Positions 24,430-33,960 of a DNA stretch of 64,000 bases are shown one piece after another. The notes beneath the pieces were generated by a model. The model saw nothing but the letters and a program-made list of their open reading frames with translations. It was not told where the DNA came from and searched no databases. The stretch comes from Bacteroidales bacterium (GTDB lineage: Bacteria; Bacteroidota; Bacteroidia; Bacteroidales; UBA932), in contig JAFYYM010000113.1 in NCBI GenBank assembly GCA_017557535.1, forward strand, positions 1-64,000, read 5' to 3'. The position numbers were made by a program, and so were the translations under genes. Numbering within the stretch: position 1 is the first letter of the stretch; each line of letters starts with the position of its first letter.

Positions 24430-25866
24430 TTAATTATACTCCTCGTGCATAACCTCAACATACTTTTCAGGGGAGTACACTTCCTCTCCATCCACCAATG
24501 CTTTAAGCCTAGGTAAAGCATGTATCCCGGCTTTAATAGGCTTAAGAATATAATTGTATTCTATAACCAGCGATTCGGAGCCGTCTCCTCGAATCTGGCT
24601 TTTGACTTTTTTTTGCGGGGTAGAAACAACCTCGAAGGCGTCGGATGATATATATCTAACATCCTCAATATTGTCAGAAAAAGAGTAAACAACACTAAAT
24701 GTCTCATCTGACCATACAGTTTGAGGAGCCGTAATAGAAACGCCATCATTAGTGATTGTATTTGCATCATTGCCATCAGCGGATGAGGGCTTTCCATATG
24801 ACACTTTGAATAGTTTTCCATTAACCTCAGTAACAGGAATGATCATTTTTGAATACTGCTTCCAGGCAGAATAATATGAATTATAGTACTGATATGGAAC
24901 TAGGATAGTTGGATTATCCGGGAATGCGTTTGAATCCATCCTATTACCTCCCTCCAATATAGGAGGAGTACTCTTCTTTATATAATAAATGCAATTCTTA
25001 GCCGTAAAAGCGTTAGAACCAATCTCTAACGGAGAATCACCATCCTCAATTACCACACTACTTAAGGAGTCACAGCCAGCGAAAGCGTCTGAGTCTATTT
25101 TCGTAACTCCGCCAGGAATAATAACTTCACTTAATTTGAGACAACCCTTAAAGGACTGAAAGGCTATTCTTTTCATAGATGCAGGGAACTTAACTTGATT
25201 AACCCAATCACACCCTTTAAATAGATTGGCTCTCAAATATGTGATTCCTTCTGGGATATCAACAGCACCTCCATTTTTGTATCGGCTTAGAAAAATCAAC
25301 TCTCTCTCTGACTCATCATAAGCTATCCTAATCCCATCCGAAGCAACATGCCATGGCCTTATCGTATGCCACAAAGAATAACCATCGTCGCTCACTGTCA
25401 GATGTTTATTCCTCTTATCAATACTAAATGATTCAATTTTCTCCATAGCGCACTCACAAAGTGAAGCATCACTAACCAATGAGGTTTTGGATGGAATGCG
25501 TAACGATTTAATATTGGTGGACTTAATATCAATAGTCTTAATAGTATTATATGCGATTAGTCTACCATTGCGATTGCTAAATGTGCTACTATAAGCCTCA
25601 TTAGAATTAACATCTATTAAAGCCTGCCTCGAATCCTCTGTACTATATAACAAGACATTCGGCATCGTTGAAGGGAACAAGAAAGCACCCCATATATTCC
25701 AGGTCAGAGCTAAAATGAAAAGAATCACCAAGGGAAAAACTATCCTTGTAACTTTACTGCCAGAGCTTCCCTGCTTAGTTCTTTCGTTAATGACATGTCC
25801 ACAAACTCTGCATTGATGCTGATCACTGTCAATTAGATGGCCGCACTTCGGACACTTAATAACCAT
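24430..25866 (-). CDS. Membrane protein with zinc ribbon, BspA-type repeats and BatD-like domain
   Basis: 478 residues from the ATG at 25866; the frame extends to a TTG at 25878, but the ATG sits directly before the zinc ribbon. Layout: zinc ribbon (CPKCGH...CRVCGH, about 4-24), one membrane helix (about 42-62, IVFPLVILFILALTWNIWG), a long external region with BspA/LRR_5-type repeats at about 205-330 (LFKGC, SFKGC, AFAGC...), and a C-terminal BatD/Oxygen-tolerance-like beta domain (about 385-470, SITAPQTVWSDETFSVVYSF). The zinc ribbon faces the cytoplasm, as in other proteins of the operon. Probably a membrane partner or sensor of the kinase system. Function is inference. Confidence 0.7.
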   Translation of the reverse strand: MVIKCPKCGHLIDSDQHQCRVCGHVINERTKQGSSGSKVTRIVFPLVILFILALTWNIWGAFLFPSTMPNVLLYSTEDSRQALIDVNSNEAYSSTFSNRNGRLIAYNTIKTIDIKSTNIKSLRIPSKTSLVSDASLCECAMEKIESFSIDKRNKHLTVSDDGYSLWHTIRPWHVASDGIRIAYDESERELIFLSRYKNGGAVDIPEGITYLRANLFKGCDWVNQVKFPASMKRIAFQSFKGCLKLSEVIIPGGVTKIDSDAFAGCDSLSSVVIEDGDSPLEIGSNAFTAKNCIYYIKKSTPPILEGGNRMDSNAFPDNPTILVPYQYYNSYYSAWKQYSKMIIPVTEVNGKLFKVSYGKPSSADGNDANTITNDGVSITAPQTVWSDETFSVVYSFSDNIEDVRYISSDAFEVVSTPQKKVKSQIRGDGSESLVIEYNYILKPIKAGIHALPRLKALVDGEEVYSPEKYVEVMHEEYN

Positions 25867-25870
25867 AACA

Positions 25871-26074
25871 TTAACCAATTAGATGTGTCACTGTTTTAAC
25901 AATCTTTATCAACTCATTTATTTCTGAAAGACCAGCCGAAATCGCAGGAATAATACCTCCTACACCAAATGCTGCCTCAGAAAGAAGGACGATAAAAATA
26001 TCCCTCCCCGTAATAGGTTGCTTGGTCGCATCAAGTACAGAAGCTTTGTTTAGTATTTCTATAGCATTATTCAT
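25871..26074 (-). CDS. Small hypothetical protein of the kinase operon (67 aa)
   Basis: Unrecognised. A hydrophobic, glycine-rich middle (LLSEAAFGVGGIIPAISAGL) is followed by an amphipathic helix (INELIKIVKTVTHLIG), suggesting membrane association. It overlaps the kinase gene by 8 bp upstream and ends 4 bp before the next ATG, so it is almost certainly translated with its neighbours. Confidence 0.6.
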   Translation of the reverse strand: MNNAIEILNKASVLDATKQPITGRDIFIVLLSEAAFGVGGIIPAISAGLSEINELIKIVKTVTHLIG

Positions 26075-29000
26075 AACGTCTCAATCTTGAATGAAAAACG
26101 AAAGATATCAACAAGGCCGCAGAAATGATAATTGCAAATACTTGATAGTAAATATCATATTCGTTCAAATAAAGCAGCACGGGATAAGAGATAGAGGCAA
26201 GTGTTCCATATATAACGGAGAACAGTCTTAGGCCCACTTCAGTATTCATCATGAAAGCGTTCTCATTATATGCCTCTGTTTTTCCCCCATAAACTTTTTT
26301 GATTGGTTCAAACGTCCAGACATCAGTGTTCCTGCTGATTTGGGCCTGTTTTGTATTGAAGTAGCTCCTAGAAATCAAAAGCATCACGACATCAATCAAG
26401 ACAAATCCCATGACTCCCCAAAAAGAGAGGTCGCCTATTATATAGAAGAACGAGAATAACAACAGCAAGGTGTCAAGAACACACAAAAAAGAAACTATTC
26501 TCACGAATTGTTTTCTGTCTGATATAGCCTTACAGATCCTTTGGTCGAGTTCGAGAATCCTAGATTCCTCGTCTTTAACAGCAAGATATGTTCTGTCTGA
26601 AGAATTATAATAACCGATCACATCAAGATACTTTAATAATTGAACATAGTTCTCTTCTTCATTTGTAATATTGATTGATGGATTGTCTTGGAACTGTACG
26701 GCCAACCAACCTTTCAAGCCATTTGGATCACTCCGTGTAAGATGATTCTTAACAAGGGCCTTATCCAATAGTTTAAGATTATCTATTTCGCTGACAGACA
26801 TATTCGATTCAAAAAACGTGTACTCCGGCACATGACCTAACCCAGCGACTGCCTTAATCATAGCAGTAGCGGGGGAATATTTCGGACCAACTTTTGGCTC
26901 TGTGTCTGTGCAGTAATTTATCCATTGAATTTGCTCCGAGAAACGGTCGCCTTTAGTCTTCATGAAGCCTATAAGATAACTAGCCTTATGAGACTCCATC
27001 TTCTCGGCGAAACTATTGACAATCAATTTGGCGGTAGTGAACTCCATCTCGTCATGAAGAGGATTCCTGACTTCACGCCACCCGTCTTTCATTGCCGACA
27101 TGGAGCCTTCAAACAAAGAGAAGTACACATTAAAGACATCGTTGATGACCCGGCCGATACCCTCGCCGGTCATTGCGTACAAAGGATCTTGCAAATCACG
27201 GCAAAGATTTATATCCGCCAAGGGATCCATTGTCTGGACAATAAGACGATAAATAATATCCTCAGAGTCTCCTTTCGCATACTCTCTTATACCTTCCCGG
27301 TCAATTATCCGGATACGGTCAGCAAGCACCTCACTATGATATCTGACCCATTCGACAAATAGGTCCGAGTTTATCTCAAATAAGTGAGGACCCACCTCCC
27401 AATGGGAGCAGCAAAAATCCACAAACTCCGAAGGAGATGACACTTTAATGGTCTCTTCCATTCCAGTAGCTCTTGCTTTCCCCGTAACAGGAAAGAACCA
27501 ACATAAAGGAATAGACTGATCGATTTCTCTCAATATCAAGGATGACAGCACCTTATTCTCATCACACCCGGCGGCGGTGCAATTCTTCTTAACTATCGAC
27601 CTATCTATCCGTGAAATGGCAGTAACAAATTGACGGTTTCGTGGCCTGAGCCAAGAAACGAACATATCCGAACATATGAGACGTTGAGTTTCTTCTGTCA
27701 ATTCAGGATAGTGTTTCACAAACGAGATAAGAGCATCAGGCTCGTTCACCTTCTCTGTGTGGAAAGGGTCATTGGGCGATTCCGCCCCACTGAGAGTAAG
27801 TGAAATATCCGGATTAAGGACGAATAATGCCGCATCAAGACCATCAGACTGACTTTTAGGATAACGCCTCTCAACAATATCTGTCAGTTCTTTTGATATC
27901 TGCGGATCTATTTTAGAAAGCAAGTCGCTTAATTGGCCACGATAGAGCATCAGTTTCGCTCGGGACGGAGATTCCGAAAGATAATCGGCAAGGCCAGGCA
28001 GGTCTTCTATTATGGCGTTATTGGATATATCATATAGAATACCATGAGTCCCCTCTTGGCCGTTGATTGGTATCAATAGGCCAGACAACTCAGACTCGAG
28101 TTTTTTATAATTCCATCTCTGACTTACGACCGGATTAGTTAACCCTTTGACAACATCTGCGAGTAACGATGGCATATCGCGGGGAATTCGAATGGCTCCT
28201 TGGCGTTTCTGGAAAGCAAGTTCCTCCTCTTTTTCAGAGAAACTCTTCTCTCCCATCCAGAGGCTTAAAAGAGTCATACCTAGAGAATAGTAATCCGCTG
28301 CAGGTGTAATCTTGCACAGCGTCTTACCATCTAGCATTATTGAGGTGTCGTGATCATATACCTCAGGAGCCGCATAGATGGCCGTCCTGGATTGGGATGT
28401 AATTATATCCTTTTGCCCAGGTTTGAGAATGTCAGCGATCCCAAAGTCACATAGACAGACTTTAACGGGAAACTCCTTCTTTATGAGAATGTTCGCAGGC
28501 TTCACATCCTTATGAATGATGTGAGATTCGTGACAGACAGATATCGCCTTACCTATCTGAAGGGCAATTTCAAGCAACTCGTCGGTCCTTCCTTTATATG
28601 CCTTGCCGCTAGTTGCACCGAAAGAGCAGTATTCCATAAGTTCATATGGAGCTGACCCTCCTGAAAATGAGGCTGTCCCCGACTGGAAACTTCGCACTAT
28701 CCGCTCGTCGCTGATCTTAAACAGGGACGGTAATACAACCGAGTTAGGGGAAAAGCCGGGCCTATATAACTTGGCTGCGAAACGCACTCCACCCCGTGAT
28801 ACGACATAAAGTTCGGCCTCGCTGCCCGAGGAAACAACAGAATCAACCGAATATGAATCGCCGGAAAGGATAACGCTGTCTCCCGGGGATAGACGATGAG
28901 GAATCGACGATTCCTTACGCTGCGCAGTGATTCTTTCCTCTGGCTGAACTTGATTTATACTTTCCGTTGAAGCGACAAGGGTTCCTTGTGAGGAAGGCGC

Positions 29001-29147
29001 AACCTTAGTTCCTTGAACATCACCTTTATCTGCCACTATGGTTCCAGTTAAGTTTGAGTCGGATTGTATAGGAACCGCTCCGGGAGCTATAATGGTGCCA
29101 TCAGAGGCCGAAGGGGCGATCGTCGTCTTTTGAGAATCACTATCCAT
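26067..29147 (-). CDS. Large Ser/Thr protein kinase with C-terminal membrane helices
   Basis: 1026 residues from ATG 29147 (a TTG at 29156 is less likely, since it overlaps the preceding stop). Residues 1-60 form a Thr-rich tail with five T-x-[IV]-A-[PDS] motifs at T8, T18, T36, T47 and T56. The kinase domain (about 95-370) has Lys126 in FAAKLY, the catalytic loop HKDVKPAN (212-219) and DFG at 234, so it looks active. A region of about 500 residues that I cannot assign follows. About four membrane helices lie in the last 150 residues. It is preceded by PP2C and FHA genes. Likely targets are its own tail and the FHA protein (inference). Confidence 0.9.
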   Translation of the reverse strand: MDSDSQKTTIAPSASDGTIIAPGAVPIQSDSNLTGTIVADKGDVQGTKVAPSSQGTLVASTESINQVQPEERITAQRKESSIPHRLSPGDSVILSGDSYSVDSVVSSGSEAELYVVSRGGVRFAAKLYRPGFSPNSVVLPSLFKISDERIVRSFQSGTASFSGGSAPYELMEYCSFGATSGKAYKGRTDELLEIALQIGKAISVCHESHIIHKDVKPANILIKKEFPVKVCLCDFGIADILKPGQKDIITSQSRTAIYAAPEVYDHDTSIMLDGKTLCKITPAADYYSLGMTLLSLWMGEKSFSEKEEELAFQKRQGAIRIPRDMPSLLADVVKGLTNPVVSQRWNYKKLESELSGLLIPINGQEGTHGILYDISNNAIIEDLPGLADYLSESPSRAKLMLYRGQLSDLLSKIDPQISKELTDIVERRYPKSQSDGLDAALFVLNPDISLTLSGAESPNDPFHTEKVNEPDALISFVKHYPELTEETQRLICSDMFVSWLRPRNRQFVTAISRIDRSIVKKNCTAAGCDENKVLSSLILREIDQSIPLCWFFPVTGKARATGMEETIKVSSPSEFVDFCCSHWEVGPHLFEINSDLFVEWVRYHSEVLADRIRIIDREGIREYAKGDSEDIIYRLIVQTMDPLADINLCRDLQDPLYAMTGEGIGRVINDVFNVYFSLFEGSMSAMKDGWREVRNPLHDEMEFTTAKLIVNSFAEKMESHKASYLIGFMKTKGDRFSEQIQWINYCTDTEPKVGPKYSPATAMIKAVAGLGHVPEYTFFESNMSVSEIDNLKLLDKALVKNHLTRSDPNGLKGWLAVQFQDNPSINITNEEENYVQLLKYLDVIGYYNSSDRTYLAVKDEESRILELDQRICKAISDRKQFVRIVSFLCVLDTLLLLFSFFYIIGDLSFWGVMGFVLIDVVMLLISRSYFNTKQAQISRNTDVWTFEPIKKVYGGKTEAYNENAFMMNTEVGLRLFSVIYGTLASISYPVLLYLNEYDIYYQVFAIIISAALLISFVFHSRLRRYE

Positions 29148-29152
29148 TGACT

Positions 29153-30049
29153 TCAATTTTTATTTGTTTTTAAGAACTTTCCGAGGATCCTGCCTATCCT
29201 ACGCATCATAGTGGAGTTGTTCCCAAGGGAGTCTTCCTCGGTTTGAGGAATGCGAAGGGGGGCCTCGGACGAATCATCTGTATTTAGCAACCCTTCGGGG
29301 ATACACTCGTTATCATATATTTTTATAACTATTACACTGATATTGTCCTTGCCTCCATTATGATTTGCCTGATTTACAAGTGTTTCCGCATAATTACCTT
29401 CCGCATTGGCCATGATCCTCTCTATTTCCCGATCATCTACCATATCTGTCAATCCATCCGAACAGATCAAAAGAGAATCTCCATCCATGACCTTCCCGGT
29501 ATAGTCCTCTATCGTAACATCACCCAGGCAGTCTCCGCCAATGGCATTATAGAGAGCAAGCCCCTGTTCACCCATGTCGGTTCCATACTTATGATTCAGA
29601 TCCTGATCAATGGTTAATTGCTTCAACAGCCCAGAACGTAAACGGTACGTCCTGCTATCTCCCACATTTACAACCCACACCTTACCCTTATGCCATACAA
29701 TACCAGATAATGTATTCCCCATCGGATGAGTCTGTCCCTCTTCGTGAGCCATTTTATTCAGATCTCGGCTGATCCACTGTGAGACCGCATTGAAGTCATT
29801 CTCGAAATCAATCATCGAGTCTATATTCCGACTGACATGCTTTAATGTATATTCACTTGCGAACTCTCCTTTCTCATGGCCTCCCATGCCGTCTGCGACC
29901 AGATAATAATACACCCCAGAATCATCTATCTCCTGAATTCGATTGAGGCAAGAATCACGAACCAGTTCTCCCTTGACGCATAGCATATCCTCATTCGCAA
30001 TCCGTTCGAGACCTTTATCAGAACAAGCCTGAATTAATAAAATGCTCAT
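29153..30049 (-). CDS. PP2C-family Ser/Thr protein phosphatase
   Basis: 298 residues. The PPM/PP2C motifs are NEDMLCV, LVADGMGGHEKGEFAS (metal-binding Asp/Gly), VWVVNVGDSRTYRLR, LLICSDGLTDMVDD and GGKDNISVIVIK, all with acidic metal ligands in place. It would reverse the neighbouring kinase's phosphorylation. A C-terminal tail of about 50 residues is polar. It is spaced 2 bp from the FHA gene and 5 bp from the kinase start, so the three are co-translated. Confidence 0.95.
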   Translation of the reverse strand: MSILLIQACSDKGLERIANEDMLCVKGELVRDSCLNRIQEIDDSGVYYYLVADGMGGHEKGEFASEYTLKHVSRNIDSMIDFENDFNAVSQWISRDLNKMAHEEGQTHPMGNTLSGIVWHKGKVWVVNVGDSRTYRLRSGLLKQLTIDQDLNHKYGTDMGEQGLALYNAIGGDCLGDVTIEDYTGKVMDGDSLLICSDGLTDMVDDREIERIMANAEGNYAETLVNQANHNGGKDNISVIVIKIYDNECIPEGLLNTDDSSEAPLRIPQTEEDSLGNNSTMMRRIGRILGKFLKTNKN

Positions 30050-30051
30050 TA

Positions 30052-30648
30052 CTAACTGATTTTAAAATCAATGATCGCAATTCTAAGGGTATTCCCTTTG
30101 TTTATGTTATACCATAGCCTAGGAGTCAACTTCAACCCATCTATGAAAGTGCCGTTTGTTGAGCCAAAATCTTGAATCTGCCATTGATGCCCTAAAATCC
30201 TGATTTCTCCATGATTCCCAGAGATATACCCAACTGAACCAAATTCAGGGTATACGCCACCCTTTCTCCCGAAAGGACCAGGTCTCAGCGGAAGACACCA
30301 CCCATTCCCGACAAGTGAAAGGGGAGGGGCACTCACAGCTGCAGGCGCTACTGTCGTACCTTGAGGTATATCAACTACCTTGTTCAATGAAGGATTATCA
30401 ATCGGCTTGACATCCGAAATCTTATGCTGAGTGTCCTGCTTCGAAGATACAGGAGATGTGGATTGTGGTTGCGAAGCTTTTGAGGAGAAGAACACTTTAG
30501 CGGGAACCAGATCCTCACCACATCTTGGGCACTCAGTCCCAGATCTCGGTTCTTTGCATTCGGGGCAATATTTCAACTCTTTGCCGCATTGGTCACAAAA
30601 CTTGCTGATATCTTCAATTTCAGCACGGCAATAAGGACAAATTACCAT
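30052..30648 (-). CDS. Double zinc-ribbon protein with C-terminal FHA domain
   Basis: 198 residues. Two zinc ribbons occupy about 4-44 (CPYC/CDQC and CPEC/CPRC). A disordered linker carries GTTVAPAAV (T98), matching the motif repeated at the kinase N terminus. The FHA domain runs from about 125 to the end: GRKGGVYPEF, SGNHGEIRI and FGSTNGTFIDG include the phosphothreonine-contact Arg/Ser/Asn positions. FHA domains read phosphothreonine, so this is the likely reader of the operon. Its ATG overlaps the AAA+ gene stop by 7 bp. Confidence 0.92.
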   Translation of the reverse strand: MVICPYCRAEIEDISKFCDQCGKELKYCPECKEPRSGTECPRCGEDLVPAKVFFSSKASQPQSTSPVSSKQDTQHKISDVKPIDNPSLNKVVDIPQGTTVAPAAVSAPPLSLVGNGWCLPLRPGPFGRKGGVYPEFGSVGYISGNHGEIRILGHQWQIQDFGSTNGTFIDGLKLTPRLWYNINKGNTLRIAIIDFKIS

Positions 30649-33600
30649 TTCACATCCTCCTTCTTAATAGTCATAAGATCATCGTAGGTCGCATTCAGCA
30701 TTATAGCAGTTCTTTCTGACATATTCATTTTTATTTCATCAAAAAGATTTCTCACATCACGGGCATTGCCAAAGTGTTCATCACGATCATCATACATGAG
30801 CCGTATCTTTCTTTTTACCGATAACCGAGCATCCTCTTCGATCTTTATCTGCTCTTTTTCACAGAACATCACGAAAATATCGAATAGCTCATCCGGAGTG
30901 TAATCATCAAACATAAAGCAATTTCTGCGAGGAAAACGAGATTGAAGGCCAGAATTACTATTAATAAATCCTGTCATCTCTTTAGTATACCCAGCAACGA
31001 TGCACACGAAATCCCCCCTTCTATCTTCCAACTGTTTCAGGAGGATATCCAGGCTATCCTTCCCGAAATGACCGTCTGCTAGTTCATATGCCTCATCAAT
31101 GAACAAAACCGCTCCCATTGCCTTACGAATAACCTCTCTAGTCAACGACTCTGTTTGACCAACATATCCAGCGACCAACTGACTTTTATCAACTTCAATC
31201 ACATCTGGTCTAGCAAGCACTCCCATCGAGTATAGTATTTTACCCATCATCCTTGCAACAGTCGTCTTACCTGTTCCTGGATTCCCCAAAAACATATAGT
31301 GCCCGACTGGAATATTTGGTTTCTTGCCAAAACGTTTAGAAATCGCAATCTCACGGTTGATCGTATCGACGAGTTTCCTCATCGAAGCCTTTACGCCCTC
31401 AAGCCCTATCAGCGAATCTAATTCCTTCAGACAATCTTGAGAATTCACTCTTTCAGGCTCTGTATAAGGAATGTCTTCCGCACAAATCGTCATCAAATCA
31501 TCCTTGGATGTAAGTTCTTTTGGAATCCGTCTCAACCTGACAGACTGGTTCCTAACCGCTTTCTCAAATGCCTTCCGTGCCTCTCGGGCATTTCCAAATG
31601 ATTCAGTTTTAGACACAATCATTGCCTCAAACATCTTTCTAATCTTATCTCTGCAAACTTGGTCACATAATTTATAACCCGCATCAGTGACGAATAACTC
31701 AAAGATCCGGCATAATTCATCCGAGGAGTAATCATCTATATTGATTTCATGCGTGAAACGGCTCTTAAATCCATCGTTTGCTTTGAAGAGGTTCCGCATC
31801 TTATCTTTGTACCCTGCACAGATCACAACAAACTTGCCCCTATCATTTTCCATCCGGGTCATAAGACGTTCAAGGGCCTTCAAGCCTTCTGCGTCAGAGC
31901 ACTGGCCAAGATCATCAAATGGTGCCAAGTTATACGCCTCATCTATAAACAAGACGCCTCCCATCGCCTCGTTAATTGCCTTATCCATCATCTTATCAGA
32001 CTGATTGACATATCCTGATACGATGTCTTTCCGGCTCTTTTCCACAACTCTGTCAGTTGACGTGATTCCTATCACGCTGAACAGTTTCCCGAATATGCGA
32101 GCTATTGATGTTTTGCCTGTGCCTGGATTTCCCGTGAGGATAATGTTAACTGGTTTTAGAGTGGCCTTGCCAACTCCCGCTTCCATTCGCCTCTGATCCA
32201 TAGCCATCTCCTCCGCAAGTTCTCGAACCTCTTTTTTTACGTTCTCCATTCCGATAAACCGGTCCATCTCCAACAATACATCGTCAACAGTAATCTCCTT
32301 CGCATTCTCAGGACCGACCACATCCCCCCAAGTTAGAGTATTACCTTCTGAAGACAGTTCTTCATCATTCATCGCCCTTCGTCTCGAGTTCAGCCTCTCA
32401 ATGGCTTTCTCAACAACATTTCGAACCTCCCTAGCATTTCCAAACTTGCCTTGATCTCTAGATAAATACATTTTGTCGAAGAACTTCTGTATCTTATCCT
32501 TCGCTTCTTCAGATAAAGAAAGCCCTTTATTCTGGATCATTCCATTAAAAATCTGAAGCAATTCATTTGGCTTATAGTCCGGGAAATCAATCCTCTTGTT
32601 GAAACGTGATTCAAGCCCCGAATTTGTCCGTATGAATTCACCCATTTCCTTAGTATAGCCGGCGATGATACACACAAACTCTCCTCTCCTGTTCTCCAGA
32701 ATCGGGAGTAGTGTGTCAATGGCTTCCTGGCCGAATGAATCATGGTCATCACTCTTCAGAGAATATGCTTCATCAATAAAAAGGACCCCCCCGATAGCTT
32801 TTGAAACGACTTGGTCAACTTTCTGAGCTGTTCCACCCACGAATTCAGAGACCAAATCTTTTCTCGTAACTTCAACCAATTGCCCAGACGGAAGAACTTC
32901 CAATGTATTTAACAAGTCTGCGAAAATCCTTGCTATGGTTGTCTTACCTGTTCCTGGATTCCCAGTGAAAATAAAATGATCCTTGATTTTTATGGTGGCA
33001 TTATCCCCTTTCATCCGCCTCTCGCTTTTTAATGTATCGACTATCGCATGGATCTCCTTTTTCACATTCTCTAGTCCGATAAAACCATCAAGCAGGCCAA
33101 ATAATTCCTTTTCAGTTTTAGGAACAAATACCTGTCCTTGAATATCTTGTTCTTCTATCAATGCACCTCCACGCATGTTCATGTTTACAATGAACTTCTG
33201 AAGTTCACCGACCACATCATTCCCGTTCGCGAAACTCTCGTCCCGATTCCTACATAGGTACTTGAACCTGTTGAGCATTTTATCTTTAGCCGGTTCAGAA
33301 ACCGCAATTTTGAGTTCGGAAAGTTTCAGGCAGACCAAATCCCTCATTGAGGCATCGTCAAATGGTTCAAGATCGAAATGATACTCAAACAATTTTGCGA
33401 TATCAGGATTATGCCGAGCGAAGGGCCGCAACCCATTGGTTAATCCACTAATAAAAATGATAGGCATGTTTCTATTCTGACGCATTTTTAAAAACAATTT
33501 ATCCAGAACAGAAACTTGCGTCATCACTGAATTGGGTAATAACTTATGGGCGTTAGTGATATGTATAATACCATTAGCGTTGATAGCTAGTGTGGCATCC

Positions 33601-33959
33601 AAGTTCTTTACGAGAGAATCTATCTCAGAAGCATCATATGAGGCAATCTCATGCTTGGTGATAACTCCTTCACTGAAAGCTATATCCCTCAGCAATTCCG
33701 CCAAATAATGTTTCCCGGTTCCAGCATCACCTGTGATGAAACAATCTAACCCAACCATCAAAGACTGTTGTCTTCCTGCTGTGCTGGAAAGGCTCTTTCG
33801 GACTTTGCAACGTTGGACAAAGTCCTGTAAGACAAGTTGAATATTATCTTTTGCTATTAGCCCAACAAATGGATTATCAGGCACAATTAAGTTGCCACAC
33901 TCACGACAAAACTTCGCACTATCCCGATTGTCCGCCTGGCAGACTTTGCAACGCTTCAT
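30642..33959 (-). CDS. Four-module AAA+ ATPase (one divergent and three CbbX/SpoVK-like modules) with zinc ribbon
   Basis: 1105 residues. A zinc ribbon (CKVCQ...CRECG) fills residues 4-22. Module 0 (about 35-285) keeps a Walker A (GDAGTGKH, 77-84) but its Walker B position (IIHITNAHK) lacks the DE pair. Modules 1-3 (about 290-545, 555-825, 840-1105) are CbbX-like, each with GNPGTGKT Walker A (333, 611, 892) and VLFIDEAY Walker B. Three tandem active modules in one chain are unusual: CbbX and EccA relatives normally have one. Such ATPases remodel protein complexes. The gene follows the zinc-ribbon gene by 1 bp and overlaps the FHA gene, so it is probably the effector controlled by phosphorylation. 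Confidence 0.9.
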   Translation of the reverse strand: MKRCKVCQADNRDSAKFCRECGNLIVPDNPFVGLIAKDNIQLVLQDFVQRCKVRKSLSSTAGRQQSLMVGLDCFITGDAGTGKHYLAELLRDIAFSEGVITKHEIASYDASEIDSLVKNLDATLAINANGIIHITNAHKLLPNSVMTQVSVLDKLFLKMRQNRNMPIIFISGLTNGLRPFARHNPDIAKLFEYHFDLEPFDDASMRDLVCLKLSELKIAVSEPAKDKMLNRFKYLCRNRDESFANGNDVVGELQKFIVNMNMRGGALIEEQDIQGQVFVPKTEKELFGLLDGFIGLENVKKEIHAIVDTLKSERRMKGDNATIKIKDHFIFTGNPGTGKTTIARIFADLLNTLEVLPSGQLVEVTRKDLVSEFVGGTAQKVDQVVSKAIGGVLFIDEAYSLKSDDHDSFGQEAIDTLLPILENRRGEFVCIIAGYTKEMGEFIRTNSGLESRFNKRIDFPDYKPNELLQIFNGMIQNKGLSLSEEAKDKIQKFFDKMYLSRDQGKFGNAREVRNVVEKAIERLNSRRRAMNDEELSSEGNTLTWGDVVGPENAKEITVDDVLLEMDRFIGMENVKKEVRELAEEMAMDQRRMEAGVGKATLKPVNIILTGNPGTGKTSIARIFGKLFSVIGITSTDRVVEKSRKDIVSGYVNQSDKMMDKAINEAMGGVLFIDEAYNLAPFDDLGQCSDAEGLKALERLMTRMENDRGKFVVICAGYKDKMRNLFKANDGFKSRFTHEINIDDYSSDELCRIFELFVTDAGYKLCDQVCRDKIRKMFEAMIVSKTESFGNAREARKAFEKAVRNQSVRLRRIPKELTSKDDLMTICAEDIPYTEPERVNSQDCLKELDSLIGLEGVKASMRKLVDTINREIAISKRFGKKPNIPVGHYMFLGNPGTGKTTVARMMGKILYSMGVLARPDVIEVDKSQLVAGYVGQTESLTREVIRKAMGAVLFIDEAYELADGHFGKDSLDILLKQLEDRRGDFVCIVAGYTKEMTGFINSNSGLQSRFPRRNCFMFDDYTPDELFDIFVMFCEKEQIKIEEDARLSVKRKIRLMYDDRDEHFGNARDVRNLFDEIKMNMSERTAIMLNATYDDLMTIKKEDVKW

Positions 33960-33960
33960 A

